Part shown: positions 11,246 to 24,610 of the stretch, in pieces
How positions within the stretch are numbered: position 1 is the stretch's first letter
Layout: each line of letters begins with the position of its first letter
NCBI GenBank assembly: GCA_030062745.1
Contig: CP099842.1
Span: 11,253,595 to 11,317,594 of the forward strand
Source: Capitulum mitella
Lineage: Eukaryota > Arthropoda > Thecostraca > Pollicipedomorpha > Pollicipedidae
DNA: 64,000 bases
Direction: 5' to 3'
Notes under the pieces: generated by a model
What the model saw: only the letters and a program-made list of their open reading frames with translations
Databases searched by the model: none
Told to the model about the DNA's origin: nothing
Made by a program: the position numbers and the translations under genes

Positions 11246-11351
11246 GCGCGATTTTTCAAAATATCATTAAATGTCCCAAATGCTGCCTATCACTGCCTGC
11301 TGCAGTGATAGGCAACATTTGGAGCATTTATGACATTTTGAAAAATCACGC
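11246..11351. mobile_element. short foldback element (near-perfect palindrome)
   Basis: Left arm 11246-11296 and right arm 11302-11351 are inverse copies, separated by a 5-nt loop (CTGCT). The inner 13 bp (TGCCTATCACTGC and its inverse) match perfectly. Outside that, about four in five positions pair, out to GATTTTTCAAAAT. The size and structure fit a MITE-type foldback element; a hairpin transcript is possible. There is no coding content. Sequence 10767-11245 on its left shows no gene. Confidence 0.75.
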
Positions 11352-12424
11352 ATGAGATGCATTTTTGGTAACAAGTAGTGAAAATTCACTGCTGGCTGCG
11401 GAAATAAAAGAATATTGGCGCAAGCTTGGTCATTTTTGGTTTACCCCAGTCTCCTCGGCCCAGTTTGCATGCCCCCTCCCCGCAAAACAGCTGCGAAGTT
11501 TGATCAACTCACCACAAAAGCACACAGATGACGTTTTCGTAGAACTTTAAAGGACTCCACATACAATATAATTGGTTTTCGTCATCCAGACTCATCACCT
11601 TTAAGCAACGTAAGCTTGGCGGACTACTCACAAAGAATCTGCAAAATTCTCGAAGCTGCCAACGCGAGTCATTAGTCATCGCATTACTGGACCCAGGAAA
11701 TATGCATCCGGCATCATTCCCATGCCTCTAAAGAGAAGTGCATTCTGAAACACTCGTTTGCATTGCGCATTTGGATACGACCGGGCCAACAAACACACAC
11801 CTGTGATATGTTCTCCGTCTTGTACAGGGACTAGCCGGTGACAGGTGATCCAAATGGCAACATCAGCTGTCGGGAAACATTAACTTGATCAAAGTTTTGC
11901 CGTTCTGCTCGGTGACAAACATTTGGCATACTCAAGGAAAATCACATCGAATGTCTGACTGACCTATATAAACCCTGATTCCAGACTTTGTTAAAGCGAC
12001 TCGGAAAGGGTACAATTTTCACCGTTTTTGTGCACAGTTATACTTTTAACGAACTTCTGATGTGAGTCGGCTATAACGTCATGACCACCAAAAATCGTTC
12101 TTTCAACTACGTCCCATTCAGGATTCGTTTCAGCCCTTTAAACGTCCGAAAAACGAAACACTGAAAAGCTGAAATTTCAGCTACTCCATTGGTATGAAGA
12201 ATGCATTTTCTTACATAAATGGGAAGGTTTGTAATGAATAGATTTCAGGGAAACATTTTACAGACCGACGCATAATTGGACCGGACGTGAGCCAGGACAC
12301 TTGGCGCAACTGGCTCTGCCCTTAGCCCGGCACCGCCTGAGAGAGAGTCAAACTGGGTACACCCTCGGTTTTCCGTAAATAACTTCCGACCCATTAAAGT
12401 CAATCCAACCAAATTCTCGGCACC
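11352..12424. other. intergenic, no gene seen
   Basis: Single-copy-looking AT-rich sequence with only short frames and no recognisable element ends. Confidence 0.4.
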
Positions 12425-13030
12425 TATCCATCAACCAATTTTACATATTTTGGCATCAAAATCATTCCCATGCTAGGTCAGGTCTTGGAGATATGATGTC
12501 ATAATATACATAGTATTAATACATACATGCACCCTTGCATGCATGTATGTGACTCTTGGGGCGGTGGTGCGAAGAAGCTTCATTTTTTTATAATATTCAG
12601 GAATACAATACATGAATCATTTGTATTTGCGCAGGACACGGTCTCCAAAAGCATACACATCCGTGACGCGTCAGCATTGCCGGCGACCTTTCCCATCGTT
12701 CAAGTCAGACAAACAAATCTGTATGCGCCTCCTAGCAAGGTTCACCAAATGCCACGTACTGTCGTCAGGTCACGTCATTGGTAGATGTCAAAACGAAATG
12801 GAATACATTGCCTGTGGAAGATCGTTCATTAGCGCCAGAAAACAATTCTTTTTCTTAGTCAGAAAAAGGAAAATGCCGACCAGTCCCGACTTGGCTTGAC
12901 TTTGACCCGATAAAGAGCAGACAGCGCACATATAATTATCACGAGATATCATTTCACTTCTGTATTTGACGCAGTTAAGAATCACGGCGCGAAATTATTG
13001 CTCTTTGGAAGGAAGAGTAATAATATATTC
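12425..13030. repeat. left arm of a long imperfect inverted repeat
   Basis: This arm pairs with 14131-14940 in inverted order. Shared blocks include TTTTACATATT-TGGCATCAAAA, CCATGCTAGGTCAGGT, ATGTCAAAACGAAATG, TGTGGAAGATCGTTCA, GATAAAG-GCAGACAG and GAAGAGTAATA. The blocks run in the same order along the whole 600 bp. No coding capacity is shared between the arms. Confidence 0.85.
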
Positions 13031-14130
13031 TGTATTACATATAATTATATATAATAAGAGCTGCTGGAGAAATCATAGCCAAGTTTTAGCTACAAAACAC
13101 ACGAAATACGTTTTGGTTTCTTAAACATGCTGTAATACAGACGGCCAATGGCTGTCCTACCCCTGCCTTCATGAAATGTACATGAATCAGTCCTTGAAGA
13201 GTCTGGATTCATAGATATGAGGTAACTGAAATAGTCCTTTTGGTTAACACCCCTCACCTGAATGCACGCTGAATGGGTAAATGGGAACTAAGTTTCGAAA
13301 CCGTTGCATCCGGCTGCGGGCTGCCACTTCTTTTGCATGAAATTCTAAGCTGTTCGTAAGTTTTTTTGTCGATCTTGATTTGCATGAAAGCGGATAAAAT
13401 GTTTACGGGGTTAAAACGACAATACATGATTTTTGTCTGGCTGGCGTGGATGTTTTCTGCCCACTGCAACCGTATCAATTTGCGGTTTAATGGTTTGCTG
13501 ATAAGTTTGGAATAGCACCGGCCAGGGATGGTGCATGATGGTGATGCAAAATGATGCAGCTAATCAATGCTGAGATTAGCTCGGCACCGCCTGGCTTGTT
13601 TTCGTACCCGAGATCGCCTGGGGGTTGCCTAAGGGGCAAGCTCGTGTTATATCAGGATCTAACCGTTGGATTTCAAGTGGTTTACCACATTTACCACAGT
13701 TAACCCCGTAAATGGTTTACCACGAAACGACAGCCCCAAGTCTTGCGATTCAGGAAATATTCTGTTAGCCCTGGTCACGTGGTTGATGATGTCACAGGTC
13801 TCGTCAAACGCATAACACGACGTCGGAAAACTGATATCGGTTCGTACATGACATCATCGGCAATACTGGTCTAACAGTCTTCGGTTCCATGTCAAACGAA
13901 ATGTCACAATCTTCTGCTGAAGGATGTTTTCGTGTAAAAAAATGTCGGGCCAAGGCCAACCTGGGTCCGGTGAAATATTAGCCTTGCTTTACCTGCCAAA
14001 GATCAGTGCTTACTCGCAGCTGTTGTGATCAGCGCCACAAAAAGGGCTTTAGTGAAACCTTCTGATGACCAGTTCTACAGCACCTGTTTTCCATCCAGCC
14101 TAGATCAAAGTGGGGTCAGATAAGGTTATA
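13031..14130. other. spacer between inverted-repeat arms
   Basis: About 1.1 kb without an open frame of interest and without internal symmetry. It may be the unique core of a foldback element or simply host DNA between two inverted copies. Confidence 0.4.
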
Positions 14131-14940
<810 letters not shown>

Positions 14941-15281
14941 CCAGATGGAGAAAAGTTTCAAAAGTTATTCACTAAAAACATGGAATGTGCCCTATTTGAC
15001 CCCTCCCAGGCAGTGCTGGGTTAAGTCAAACTGATGTCATATTTATAAGAAGAACTTAAATGACGGCTCTTCTCTTCAAATTTGAGATCCGAACCCTATC
15101 GTATGTCATATTTCATAAATCTGGTGCGACACGGATGAAGTAAAATGGCTGATGGACGACGGAGTTAAGCTTTTAGAGTGATCTAAAAAGTTGCCGAGTC
15201 CAACTCTGGACGGGCGTCTAATTTAAGAAGCCAAAATGCGTCAGGAACATGAATGTTGGAGATATGTGTTTTCCCAGGGAT

Positions 15282-16492
15282 GAGACCCGCGCTCTACTGC
15301 GGGTCGTTGCCATGCACGCCCAACTGAGGGGCTTGACTGTTCCCCTGTAACTCACGAGCGGCTGGTCGTACGATAAAAATAAGCACGCTGTTGGAAAGCT
15401 TGTGACGAGTAGAGCTCTCATTTGCGGTTTTGGACAACATATCAGCCATTTACGCTCCATGTGTGTTTTCTCATAGCTGTCTGTACGAGACCGAGAAACG
15501 GCCTGGATCTCAAGGGCTGTGGTTAATCAAGTCTAGATAAAGAGACCGGTGGACAGGTAAAAGACCTCAAATGCCCACACACGTCTAATTTCTGTGATTT
15601 GTTTAATATATACGCCGAAAGATGAGTTAAAGACACGGCGATCTTCGTAATGCTGCACGGCAGGCGCCGCAGAGGAACGTGGTATAAAGTTAAAGAGAAC
15701 TAATTTTAGCGTTGTTTGTTTTCGCGAAATATGTCTTTCCAAGTGTTGGTCCTTGATCCTAGTTGCTCTTGTGATGGTTTCTCATGCTTAAATGTTGAAA
15801 AATTCAGTAGTCATCAATTTACACAATTGGTGGAGCTTCATTCGCGAGAGCCTGTTTGCTTCCAAAACATGCAATTTTTTGAAATTTTTTGAACTTCTTG
15901 GTATTATTCGCAACCATGCGAGCCAGTTCTGCCATTTTCTACCCAATCTGAGTCACTCATCACCAGTTTTGATGACAGTGCATTTTAACTCAAAACAATT
16001 ATTCATGACCTGGCCTCGGGTCAGTGGTCGGAGGTCATTGAAACTTTGTCCATTGACGCTGAATGGGCATCTGGACCTCCCGACACTCATACTGTTGTAA
16101 AAAACCGTGAATTTTCTAAAAAAAGACGAAATGCGTAGAAAACGGGCCTGACCAGATCAATGACCCGGACATTCCCAAGAAATCCGACGTAGCAGATTTC
16201 TTACATTTATCAAAATCTCTAACCCTTGAACGTTTTATTGTGATATCATGCTTTGCGAAGAAGCTACAGGGCGCTAAGCTTTTCTGGACATAGGTCCATA
16301 GGTTCATTTGACCTGACCTAGTTCAGACATCTTACTTGACTTGAGGTAAAAAATTTGGTGTAATGTGTAAAAATGATAAAAAAGGCACACAAAGTTTCAT
16401 GGCGCTGCGTTCGTTTGTTCCCCCGCAATCTTGGAAAAATCCCAGGGGGTGGTCAACCACCACCCCCCCCCCCCCCAGTCGGGGCGGGATAA
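15282..16492. mobile_element. ~1.2-kb non-autonomous TTAA element (subfamily 1, copy II)
   Basis: Shares its whole length with copies III (17073-18301) and IV (24611-25824): near the left end CTCACGAGCGGCTGGTCG, GATAAAAATAAGCAC and GTTGGAAAGCTTGTGACG; in the middle TCATGACCTGGCCT; at the right GGGGTGGTCAACCACC followed by a poly-C tract and CAGTCGGGGCGGG. The ends are inverted (left CCCAACTGAGGGG, right CCCAGTCGGGG). The terminal motif is CCCG, abutting a TTAA-like tetranucleotide (ATAA on the right). No transposase frame. The stretch 14941-15281 shows no gene. Confidence 0.75.
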
Positions 16493-17072
16493 AGACACGG
16501 GCGCTATCTGCATTACAAAGGAATGAATTACTGGTCAAAGTTAGCCACATCACAATGGTCTTTTTAAATGTTCCTGTGAGCTAACTAACACCAGACAAGT
16601 GACAGTCGCACCACAATCGAAGTGCATAGAAAAAATTAGATTCGACCTCGACCGCCCAGCTTGTTTTACGTTTCACAATTGTAGTTGACTGAGCCAGCCA
16701 TTATCTTCTAGAGGTCGGTGTGACACCCTCCTGACGCTTTCTCATATACGTAATTGTCACAGATAGTCACGGGTAACCAATATGAGGTCAATCAAGGTTC
16801 ACCAGACTTACTTGCTCTATCCGATTTCTTCTGAGAATGTGATATCAACGAAATTACATATCCAAAAGTGCAGGTAATTTGTGGCAGTAATGGAAGGCTT
16901 TCTTTGCTCTCCTTGCATGCGTCCGACTTTACTTGATCTGGCCTTGTTACATAAGCACGTGCATTGGTGCGTTAACGTATCGTACCGATAACGGACTGAC
17001 CCTGCACCTGTTCAAATTTAAGAGTACTTCTTTCTGAATATAGAGGACCTTTCTACAAAACTGTCACTTATA
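16493..17072. other. intergenic, no gene seen
   Basis: Spacer between two transposon copies, with no frame or element recognised. Confidence 0.4.
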
Positions 17073-18301
17073 TTAACCCGCGCACGACCGTCGGTCGGTT
17101 ACGATCATGCCCGACTGGGGGGGGGGGGACAGTTGACCGTCCCCTCCAACTCACGAACAGTTGGTCGCACGATAAAAATAAGCACACAGTTGGAAAGCAT
17201 GTGACGAGTAGAGCTCGAAAATGGTCTTATGTTTTAGTTTTAGATAATATGTAAGCAATTTACGTCTTATATACGTTTTCTCATAGCCGACTGCATGAGA
17301 CCGAGAAATGGCCTGAATGTCAGAGGCTGTGCCTGCAACGCATAGGTAAAGGCACCGGCGCACGAGCAAAGGTCCGCAAATGCCGATACAGATCTCATTT
17401 CTTTTCTCGGATTTGTTCAATATATACGCCGAAACGTTGAGCTGAAGACACACCAATTTTCGCGCCGGCTGTCGGCGTGCGCCGCAGCCGTAAGCAGTAC
17501 GAAATTGACGGAAACTAATTATAGCGTTCCTTTATTTTTGCAAAAAAAAACTATCCATGTTAATTTTATTAATCCTAGTGGTTTTGTGGTGGTTTTTCAT
17601 GCCTAAATTTTGGAAAAATAAATACCAATCCACACCATTGGCGGGGCTTTATTCGCGACAGCCTGTTTATTTCCAAAATATGCAACTTTTTAAAACTTTT
17701 TGAGGTGCCTGGTATTACTTCTGTGCAAGCCAGTTCTGCCATTTTCTGCTCATTCTGAATACTTCATCGCTGATTTTGACGGTGGTACATTTTGGCTCAC
17801 AACATTTATTCGTGACCTGACCTCATGTCAATGGCTGGAAGTCATTGATACTTTGCCCAATGACGGTTACTAGATGTCTGCTTCACTCCACACTAAAAAT
17901 GTCATGAAATATTCCGTCAATTTCCGAAAAATCGACGACATGTCTTAAAAATGGGCTTGACCTTAGGTCAATGACCCGGAAAATTTCCAAAAAATCTGAG
18001 ATAGCAGATTTGTTGCACCTATCAAGATCACTAATCGCTGGAAGTATTATTGCGATATCCTTTTTTCCGAAAACGTTTCAGGGCGCTAAACTTTTTTAGG
18101 CATAGATCTGTTTGACCTGACCTAGGTCAGGCACCTGACCTGACGTGAGGTCAAAACTTTGACACAAGGTGTAAAAAATGGTCAAGCAAAAGGTACACGA
18201 AGTTTCGTGACTCTGTGTTTGTTCGTTCTCTCGCAATCCCAGAAACACCTCACGGGGGGCGGTCAACTGCCCCACCCCCGGTCGGGGACGGATGAAATTA
18301 A
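17073..18301. mobile_element. ~1.2-kb non-autonomous TTAA element (subfamily 1, copy III)
   Basis: The clearest copy: TTAA at 17073-17076 and again at 18298-18301. The left end is CCCGCGCACGACC, then CCCGACTGG, a G-run and CAGTTGACCGTCCCC. The right end has GGGGGGCGGTCAACTGCCCC, then CCCCCGGTCGGGGACGG, the inverse of the left. The interior is non-coding and rich in GACCTGACCT blocks, including AGGTCAATGACCC at 17965-17977. TTAA target sites with CCC/GGG termini are typical of piggyBac-like elements, so a piggyBac-related transposase may have moved it (inference). Confidence 0.8.
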
Positions 18302-18500
18302 CAGAGAGCTTGTTAAAGAAGATAAAAATTAAAAATTCAGGCACCTACGACCCATGCCCACAATGCAAATTGTTCTGCATGAATGAAGGGACCCTTATGG
18401 ACAGCACTTTTGGGGCATTTTGAATAGATGGCTGAATTCAAAACACCTTAGTAATCTGGCAGGTAAGATTAATGGGGAAGAAATATTTTTAGGATTTTAA

Positions 18501-19000
18501 NNNNNNNNNNNNNNNNNNNNNNNNNNNNNNNNNNNNNNNNNNNNNNNNNNNNNNNNNNNNNNNNNNNNNNNNNNNNNNNNNNNNNNNNNNNNNNNNNNNN
18601 NNNNNNNNNNNNNNNNNNNNNNNNNNNNNNNNNNNNNNNNNNNNNNNNNNNNNNNNNNNNNNNNNNNNNNNNNNNNNNNNNNNNNNNNNNNNNNNNNNNN
18701 NNNNNNNNNNNNNNNNNNNNNNNNNNNNNNNNNNNNNNNNNNNNNNNNNNNNNNNNNNNNNNNNNNNNNNNNNNNNNNNNNNNNNNNNNNNNNNNNNNNN
18801 NNNNNNNNNNNNNNNNNNNNNNNNNNNNNNNNNNNNNNNNNNNNNNNNNNNNNNNNNNNNNNNNNNNNNNNNNNNNNNNNNNNNNNNNNNNNNNNNNNNN
18901 NNNNNNNNNNNNNNNNNNNNNNNNNNNNNNNNNNNNNNNNNNNNNNNNNNNNNNNNNNNNNNNNNNNNNNNNNNNNNNNNNNNNNNNNNNNNNNNNNNNN
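18501..19000. other. assembly gap (500 N)
   Basis: Exactly 500 ambiguous bases, the usual placeholder for a scaffold gap of unknown size. Frames reported across it are meaningless. The right flank is a repeat copy, which probably caused the gap. Confidence 0.99.
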
Positions 19001-19265
19001 AAGACCCATCCATAATCTTTCGATTCATGCCAACTTCATCAAAATCGGTCCATAAACAACGGAGTTATGAGACGTCCAAAAGTACCCTCCATTTTGATAT
19101 TTTTGCCCCCCTGTATCCACCCCTTTCAAAATTTTGAAGAGTTCTTTTTTAAAAGTGTAGTTTACGTCATGGCAAATGGATTGCCGTTTCTTGCGATGGA
19201 ATCGGATGTATAGTTCCCGAGCTCTCAGGGGGGGAGGGGCATGCCATGTAGCCCTCCGGAAATAC
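19001..19265. mobile_element. fragment of TTAA element (subfamily 2), inverted, cut by gap
   Basis: Read on the minus strand this matches the left third of the copies at 30428 and 32075: GAGATCTCGAAAACTA-like start, then GCAATCGATTTGCCGT-like, GTGGATACAGGGGGGCAAAA, and TCCGTTGTTTATGGACCGAT. It runs into the N gap, so the rest is missing from the assembly. Confidence 0.75.
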
Positions 19266-20131
19266 GGTTAAAAAGCCTTCGAATGGCGAGCGGAAAAAAA
19301 AAACAATGCAAACTTCAGAATTATCCTTCTTCCCAGATGAGAATAGGTTTGAAATATGTAATTTAAACAAACGGAACTTTCCACGAAGAATTTCCTACCA
19401 ATCCCATCTACTACGTAAGTTTATTATGGGATACCGCCAACTGGGTGGTGTTGCTATTCGTGATTTTAAATGCTACAAAACGGCAATTAAAATTGTTTCC
19501 GGTGGCTGACTTTGTGTTGTTACTTGTCAGCAATTTGCACAGTAGAGCTGACGATTCTAATTCGGATGATTCGAATACTCGGCTGAATATAGGGAATGTT
19601 TGGCAAATGTTCGTGCTTTGATTTCAAGATTCGAATACTTTGCGAATCTTTGGTTTATCACTTTTCATTCAAATACTCTTTTGCAGAAGAATCTGAAGAA
19701 ACATATCAGCCGTATTATGCAAACCAAGCGGAATCCCCATCCGGGTATTGCCCACCGTTTTTTTTTTTTTGTTACTTTTATACATCATTATGGATGAAAG
19801 TTATACTGAGAGTGATGGTACTAAGACATGTCCCTCTCACTCCCCATTATAACACAGATCTCCCCGTCATATTTCGTGGGAGGTAAGAAGACTTGAGAAT
19901 AATCAGACATTTCTTCCGTGTCTGACAACCACGGCCATCTGCCCGGTCGGTATCTGTCGGTAATTGAGGCTGGACACTATAACGTAAGGTACATATGAAT
20001 GTGCATGCATTGCCTCTTTTCTTGTAGTCTATTGAGACGAATACAGGGATCAGCCGGTCTCTCACATGAATTGGCACTGTGAGTGCGACAAGCTTTTGCA
20101 CATATGTTTATTTCCCATTACCACCGGCATA

Positions 20132-21463
20132 CAGGGTGTTTCAAAAGTCCTTCCTAATTTTACCACCATTAGTAAATCACTTCATATTCATGCGACATTT
20201 TTCATCAGCAAACCTGTACTCCCCCTTTAATTCCGGACACCTGGCAATCCTATTAGGCTTGCCATCCCTACAGAGCGTGAAGGGCGAGATGTTCGCCCAG
20301 TCCCTCTGCAGCGCTGTTTCCAGCTCCGCGACGCTCTCGCAGGGGTCCATCTCGCTGAGGCGCGTCCTCAGGATGCCCCACAGATTTCCGACGGGGCTCA
20401 GGTCGGGTGGTTCCCGGCCATGTTTTCTTACCCCAGAACCCCGGTAGGCGCGCTCGGCACCACCCCTGGGCTCCCTGCGTCGTGAGAGCGGGCGCGCCGT
20501 GCTGCATGAAGACGGTGGCCACATGTCGCGCGCCATCTCCGGATTTTTGAGGTCCGTGCTCACCATCCTGTTCATGACTTCAGTGAGAGACCTTTCCAGA
20601 AGCTCACTGAAATAGTAGTCTGTGCTGATCGTCTGGCTTTGCGGTACCACGTGCAGTCAATGAGGCCCACAGCATCATTGCAACCCAGACCATTACCGTC
20701 TGGAACCCCCTCTCAAGGCGGAAAGATGGCGACTCCGCCCTGTCTTTTGCCCATACGCGGTCGCTTTGGAGTTTGAGGCTTATGTGAGCTCGAAAACAGC
20801 TTTGTCGCTCCAAAAGAACTCATGCTTACTCCAATTCTCCAGTTTTTCTGCACAGCTCCACTTTTGCCTTCCCTTGTTTTTTGCTCAGTTTTGGTTGTAT
20901 GGCCCTCTTGCATGAAGTGAGTCCCAGTGAGCGCTTCTTGTTTCGGTAACCAGTCTTGCTGGATACCTCGTAGCCCTTGCTTTCCAATGTGACAGATGAT
21001 TTTCGCATGTTCTGGTCCCACCTTAGCGCAGCTTTAGACAGACAGTTTTCACCAGCCGGCTGACCAGCGAAGACCGGCCTGAGCACTGCCTGTCACTGGG
21101 AGGTCCTCCCCGTGAAAATCTTCTCCACCACGTGTCCGCCGTACGACGTGACGTGACCCGTGCCTTGGCGACGTCTTTTTGGCTGGCGCTAGCCTGGACC
21201 GTTCTCATGTCTTTCGCATGAACAGCTTCCCGGGAGAGAGCCTTTCCAGTAATACCCATGTTTGCTGCTTGGTCATGTCTGAGCTCTGTTGCCCAATAAA
21301 ACCTAATTAATCGTTTTTTTCGAATTCACAAGAGCTGCGCAAAAAGCAGAAAAATGCACTGGTTTTTGGTTTTTGGTTACTTTTTTCCTGAATGTAAAAA
21401 GTGATGAAGCTACATGACCGAATGTGCAGACGGACGGCGAGAAAGAACTTTAGAGACACCTTA
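20132..21463 (-). mobile_element. Tc1/mariner-type element nested in the hAT-like element
   Basis: Bounded by TA (20130-20131 and 21464-21465). The left terminus is CAGGGTGTTTCAAAAGTCC. The right terminus AAAGAACTTTAGAGACACC is its diverged inverse. At 1.33 kb it is normal in size for the superfamily. It carries a decayed transposase on the minus strand and lies entirely within the hAT-like element, so it inserted later. Confidence 0.8.
20177..21285 (-). pseudogene. Tc1/mariner-type transposase, inactivated
   Basis: On the minus strand, reading 5' to 3', the fragments appear in family order but in different frames and with stops. First is a start region (MTKQQTWVLLERL, near 21275). Then come a Tc1-like middle (FFWSDKAVFEL, near 20800, matching the first catalytic Asp region), a VMVWVAM block (near 20690), FMQHGAPALTT (near 20505, the QQDNAPxH-type second catalytic region with the Asp lost to His) and PDLSPVGNLWGIL (near 20390, the third catalytic block). 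The last 157 codons (20177-20650) are still open. Several frameshifts and substitutions of catalytic residues show it cannot be active. Confidence 0.8.
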
Positions 21464-22148
21464 TAAAGCAGTCGGACATCGAAGCGAGAAACTGCAGCAC
21501 AGGGAGCCCCTCACATGCCGTTCTGGACACTAGAATTCAAAAATTCTCCATACGAAGATGTGGTTATTTTCAAACACGTGTGATTAATTGCTCTACTTGA
21601 ACGGAAGCAAAAACGTTGACGTAGACCGTTCACAAAAATCACGTTTTGCTGTCGATGCTGGAAATACGAGTTTGGAAGCTGTTAGGAGTAATACCGAGGG
21701 CCAAGCGGAAGCCGGTCCTTGTTCTAATATTACATACAATGTGATAGCGAGGAGCAAAAGATTCCCACCAATTTCAAGGCTGCGGTGGATGCATTCCCAT
21801 ATTTATCTCTTCTTGTAAAAATTGTCATTTCGAAGCGCCTTATCGCACGCAACTGACCTTTTGTATCTTTGGTGACACAGAAGCGTAACTGCCAATCAGA
21901 GCGCCCTCTGCCGCTGACGTCATGCCATTCCCTGCCTCTGCAGTGCCCGTCCGCCGTCCGCTAGGTACTCGGCGCTGGCCGCAGCTTTAAATCTCTGTAC
22001 CTTGTTGATGCAGTTATGAATCAGTCCGAAATTTACATATTATTCCGATTGTAGCCTTTGGGAAGAAATGGCACAATGTTCAAAAGATTCGAATATACCC
22101 ATCCGAATATTTAAATCACAAAACGTATCCAAATTCTCAGCTCCACTG

Positions 22149-24610
22149 CACCTGGAAAATTGTGTTACCAGGTATATCAGATACTGTAGTTGTTGACATT
22201 TATTGATAATCAGAGTACCGGCTAGTCAACAACAGGCATAAACGTCAAGGAGGCCGTTAAACATCCCGTTTACCCCACATCGCATGTGACACAGGCATAT
22301 CAGACAACCCCTTGGTAATCCTCAAACATATGGCACATGACATAACACGACATATTATCTAAGCATATAAACAGCAGCAAAGTGTCAAACATATACCAAC
22401 ACATCTTATGAATCTATAGATTTGGTAAAGATCTGGTGACAGCCCGCTGATGATAAATATGCAGAACTGGGAAACTCGTTCACGCACCGAATAGCATTGC
22501 ATGACAAAATATTGTCTTTTAAACGGCATAAACGTGTAATAATACAGCCAGCAAATGACAGCGGTGCATATTTTTTTGCAAATGCCGACAACACCTATTT
22601 GTGGAAGGTGGAATTTAAATAAACGCATGTGGATTATTCTTACAAATGTAAGGCTCCTGATAACCCTCTGAGAAAGAAAGGGAGAGAACACATTGTCATT
22701 GAGCTAGTAAGCGACTAAGTGGGGGAGTAATGGGAATGCCAATGAATAAGCAAAACATTAAAAATACCGTAATAGTATTAATTCACCATATTTCCTTTGT
22801 ACTTAAAAAATAGTTTTATCAAGTGGTTGACGGGCACATTGGACATTTTACGAGTATGACGGTTTTTCAGGGACTCAGTGCTGCATTGTACGCAAATCTT
22901 TCTTCAGTTCTATATTTTAACGAATTCCCGTGGAATTATTCCAGAAATAACGATAGTCTTTAATGTGCGTAAGCATCGCTTTTACTTATGTTCAAAACAT
23001 CCGACGCCCTGAGACAGTTATTTTAAATTACAGGTACATCATATTTTTAATACGAAATTGAGCAACAATGTGTGCAGATTTACTATCCCACATTTTAATT
23101 CCTAAAGTGGAGCCTTCCAGAACAAATCGACCAGGCACCTACCAAAATTAACACACCATACTCTCAAACTCTGATGAAATTTGGTTCGACTGGTAATCTG
23201 TGGCCGACATTTCATATTTTCATTTCTTAGCTCGGTCGTACAAGCGGCATTTTTTGCTAGAGCAATCTGAAATCTTGCGATTTGATCATTTTTTGGCCAA
23301 ACCCTTGGTGAAATAATGCGAATTTTTCAGTAACCAATGGGCACATTTTCAAAAAATGAGCATGGTTGAAATGCTGCATCTTTTTACCATTCGTATTTTC
23401 CGGAATGTAATTTGCTTTTTATTTGACCCTGAAACCCATTTGAAGGTGAGATTTTGAAGGTGTGGTCAGTGATTCCCATTGAAATTTATCACAAGCAAAA
23501 TATCCTCCAAAGAATTCCCATTTGCTTTAAATCGAGAAAAGTTTCCCGTTGTAGTTTTTAATGCTACAAAATGCACTTCAAATGCACGATGCTTTTACCG
23601 AAAACGTCCTTGTCGGGAATGTCCGACCTGGACCGGCAAAACGTAGTCTGAACAATCTGCGAAAGCAGTTTTGAACACCCAAGGTCTTTGTTTTCTTTCC
23701 TGTGTTGTTTTTTTTACCACAAATTCCGTAATCTCATTATATTTATTGTCATCTGCCGTCCCCCTGCGAAGATGTAGTTAATTTTTTTCCCACGATAGAT
23801 GGCCGTTCCGCATGGCCTTGGCCCACATTACACGCCAGGTGGAAGTGTGCGGGGGGGGGGCGGTAAGGCGTTAAAACTCAGTTTACTCGAACAGTGATCC
23901 GTCGCGGACTCCACCGACGCGGACTCGACGGACAAACGGAATGATGCCACCCAGATTTCGATGACGTGACACCTCGGTGGACTCGACCGAAAATACCGTC
24001 AGCTAACGGTAAGTCTAAAAATTTATGGTTGCTCTAGCGCAAAAACCGCTCGTCAGACGGAGCTAAGAAATGGAAATCTGGCATCTCGGCCAAAGATTAC
24101 CGCGGACAAAGTTTCGTTACAGTTTGAGACGAGGGTGTATTACCCCCTGGTCGATCTCGCGTGGAACGCCCCAAAGGCGATACTGTTCTCTGCATTCCCT
24201 GGCATCACTCAGTGATTATGTGCTCACTGCTGTAGAGTGTTCCTGCTGCTGACATCCACGGAAAAGGCAGGCACGATAGTTGCGGAACGCAGATCACTTG
24301 GCCTACGTTTAACAAACAAGGCTGGACTCATACATTCTGGGTGTTTAACGTAGAATGAGGTATCTTTGCAACTCATTTATGGATTCCTTTGGAGACAATA
24401 TTATGCGATGCAGACAACTCAGCCGTATTTCAGGTACCAGCTTTCGATTCTGTATCCACATTTCTCACTTCACGATAGCTAACCTGATATAAAATAACAA
24501 GCATTAACACTTCTTTATCACTTAGAATGATTTCCGCGATCAAATGAATTTAGTTTCTCATGCTTAGCTGAAGCTGATTACGAGGTATTCTATAGCCGTT
24601 TTCATAACGG
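22149..24610. other. intergenic, no gene seen
   Basis: AT-rich 2.4 kb. Frames up to 110 codons lack family signatures. A short run of CGCGGACTC(C/G)AC repeats near 23890-23960 follows a G-run at about 23850 and may be a transposon end. Confidence 0.4.

Larger units (their letters stand above)
19540..22148. mobile_element. hAT-like element, non-autonomous
   Basis: The left end CAGTAGAGCTGACGATTC is mirrored at the right by the inverse of CAGTGGAGCTGAGAATT (22132-22148). Just inside both ends are ATTCGGAT and ATTCGAAT blocks, a common arrangement in hAT elements. The 8-bp flanks do not match, so either the ends are off by a few bases or the copy is old. Subtracting the nested mariner element (20132-21463) leaves about 1.28 kb with no hAT transposase domain. 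Confidence 0.6.

Noticed and set aside
18489-19028. Frames of 170-179 codons
   Set aside because: They consist of translated Ns from the assembly gap.
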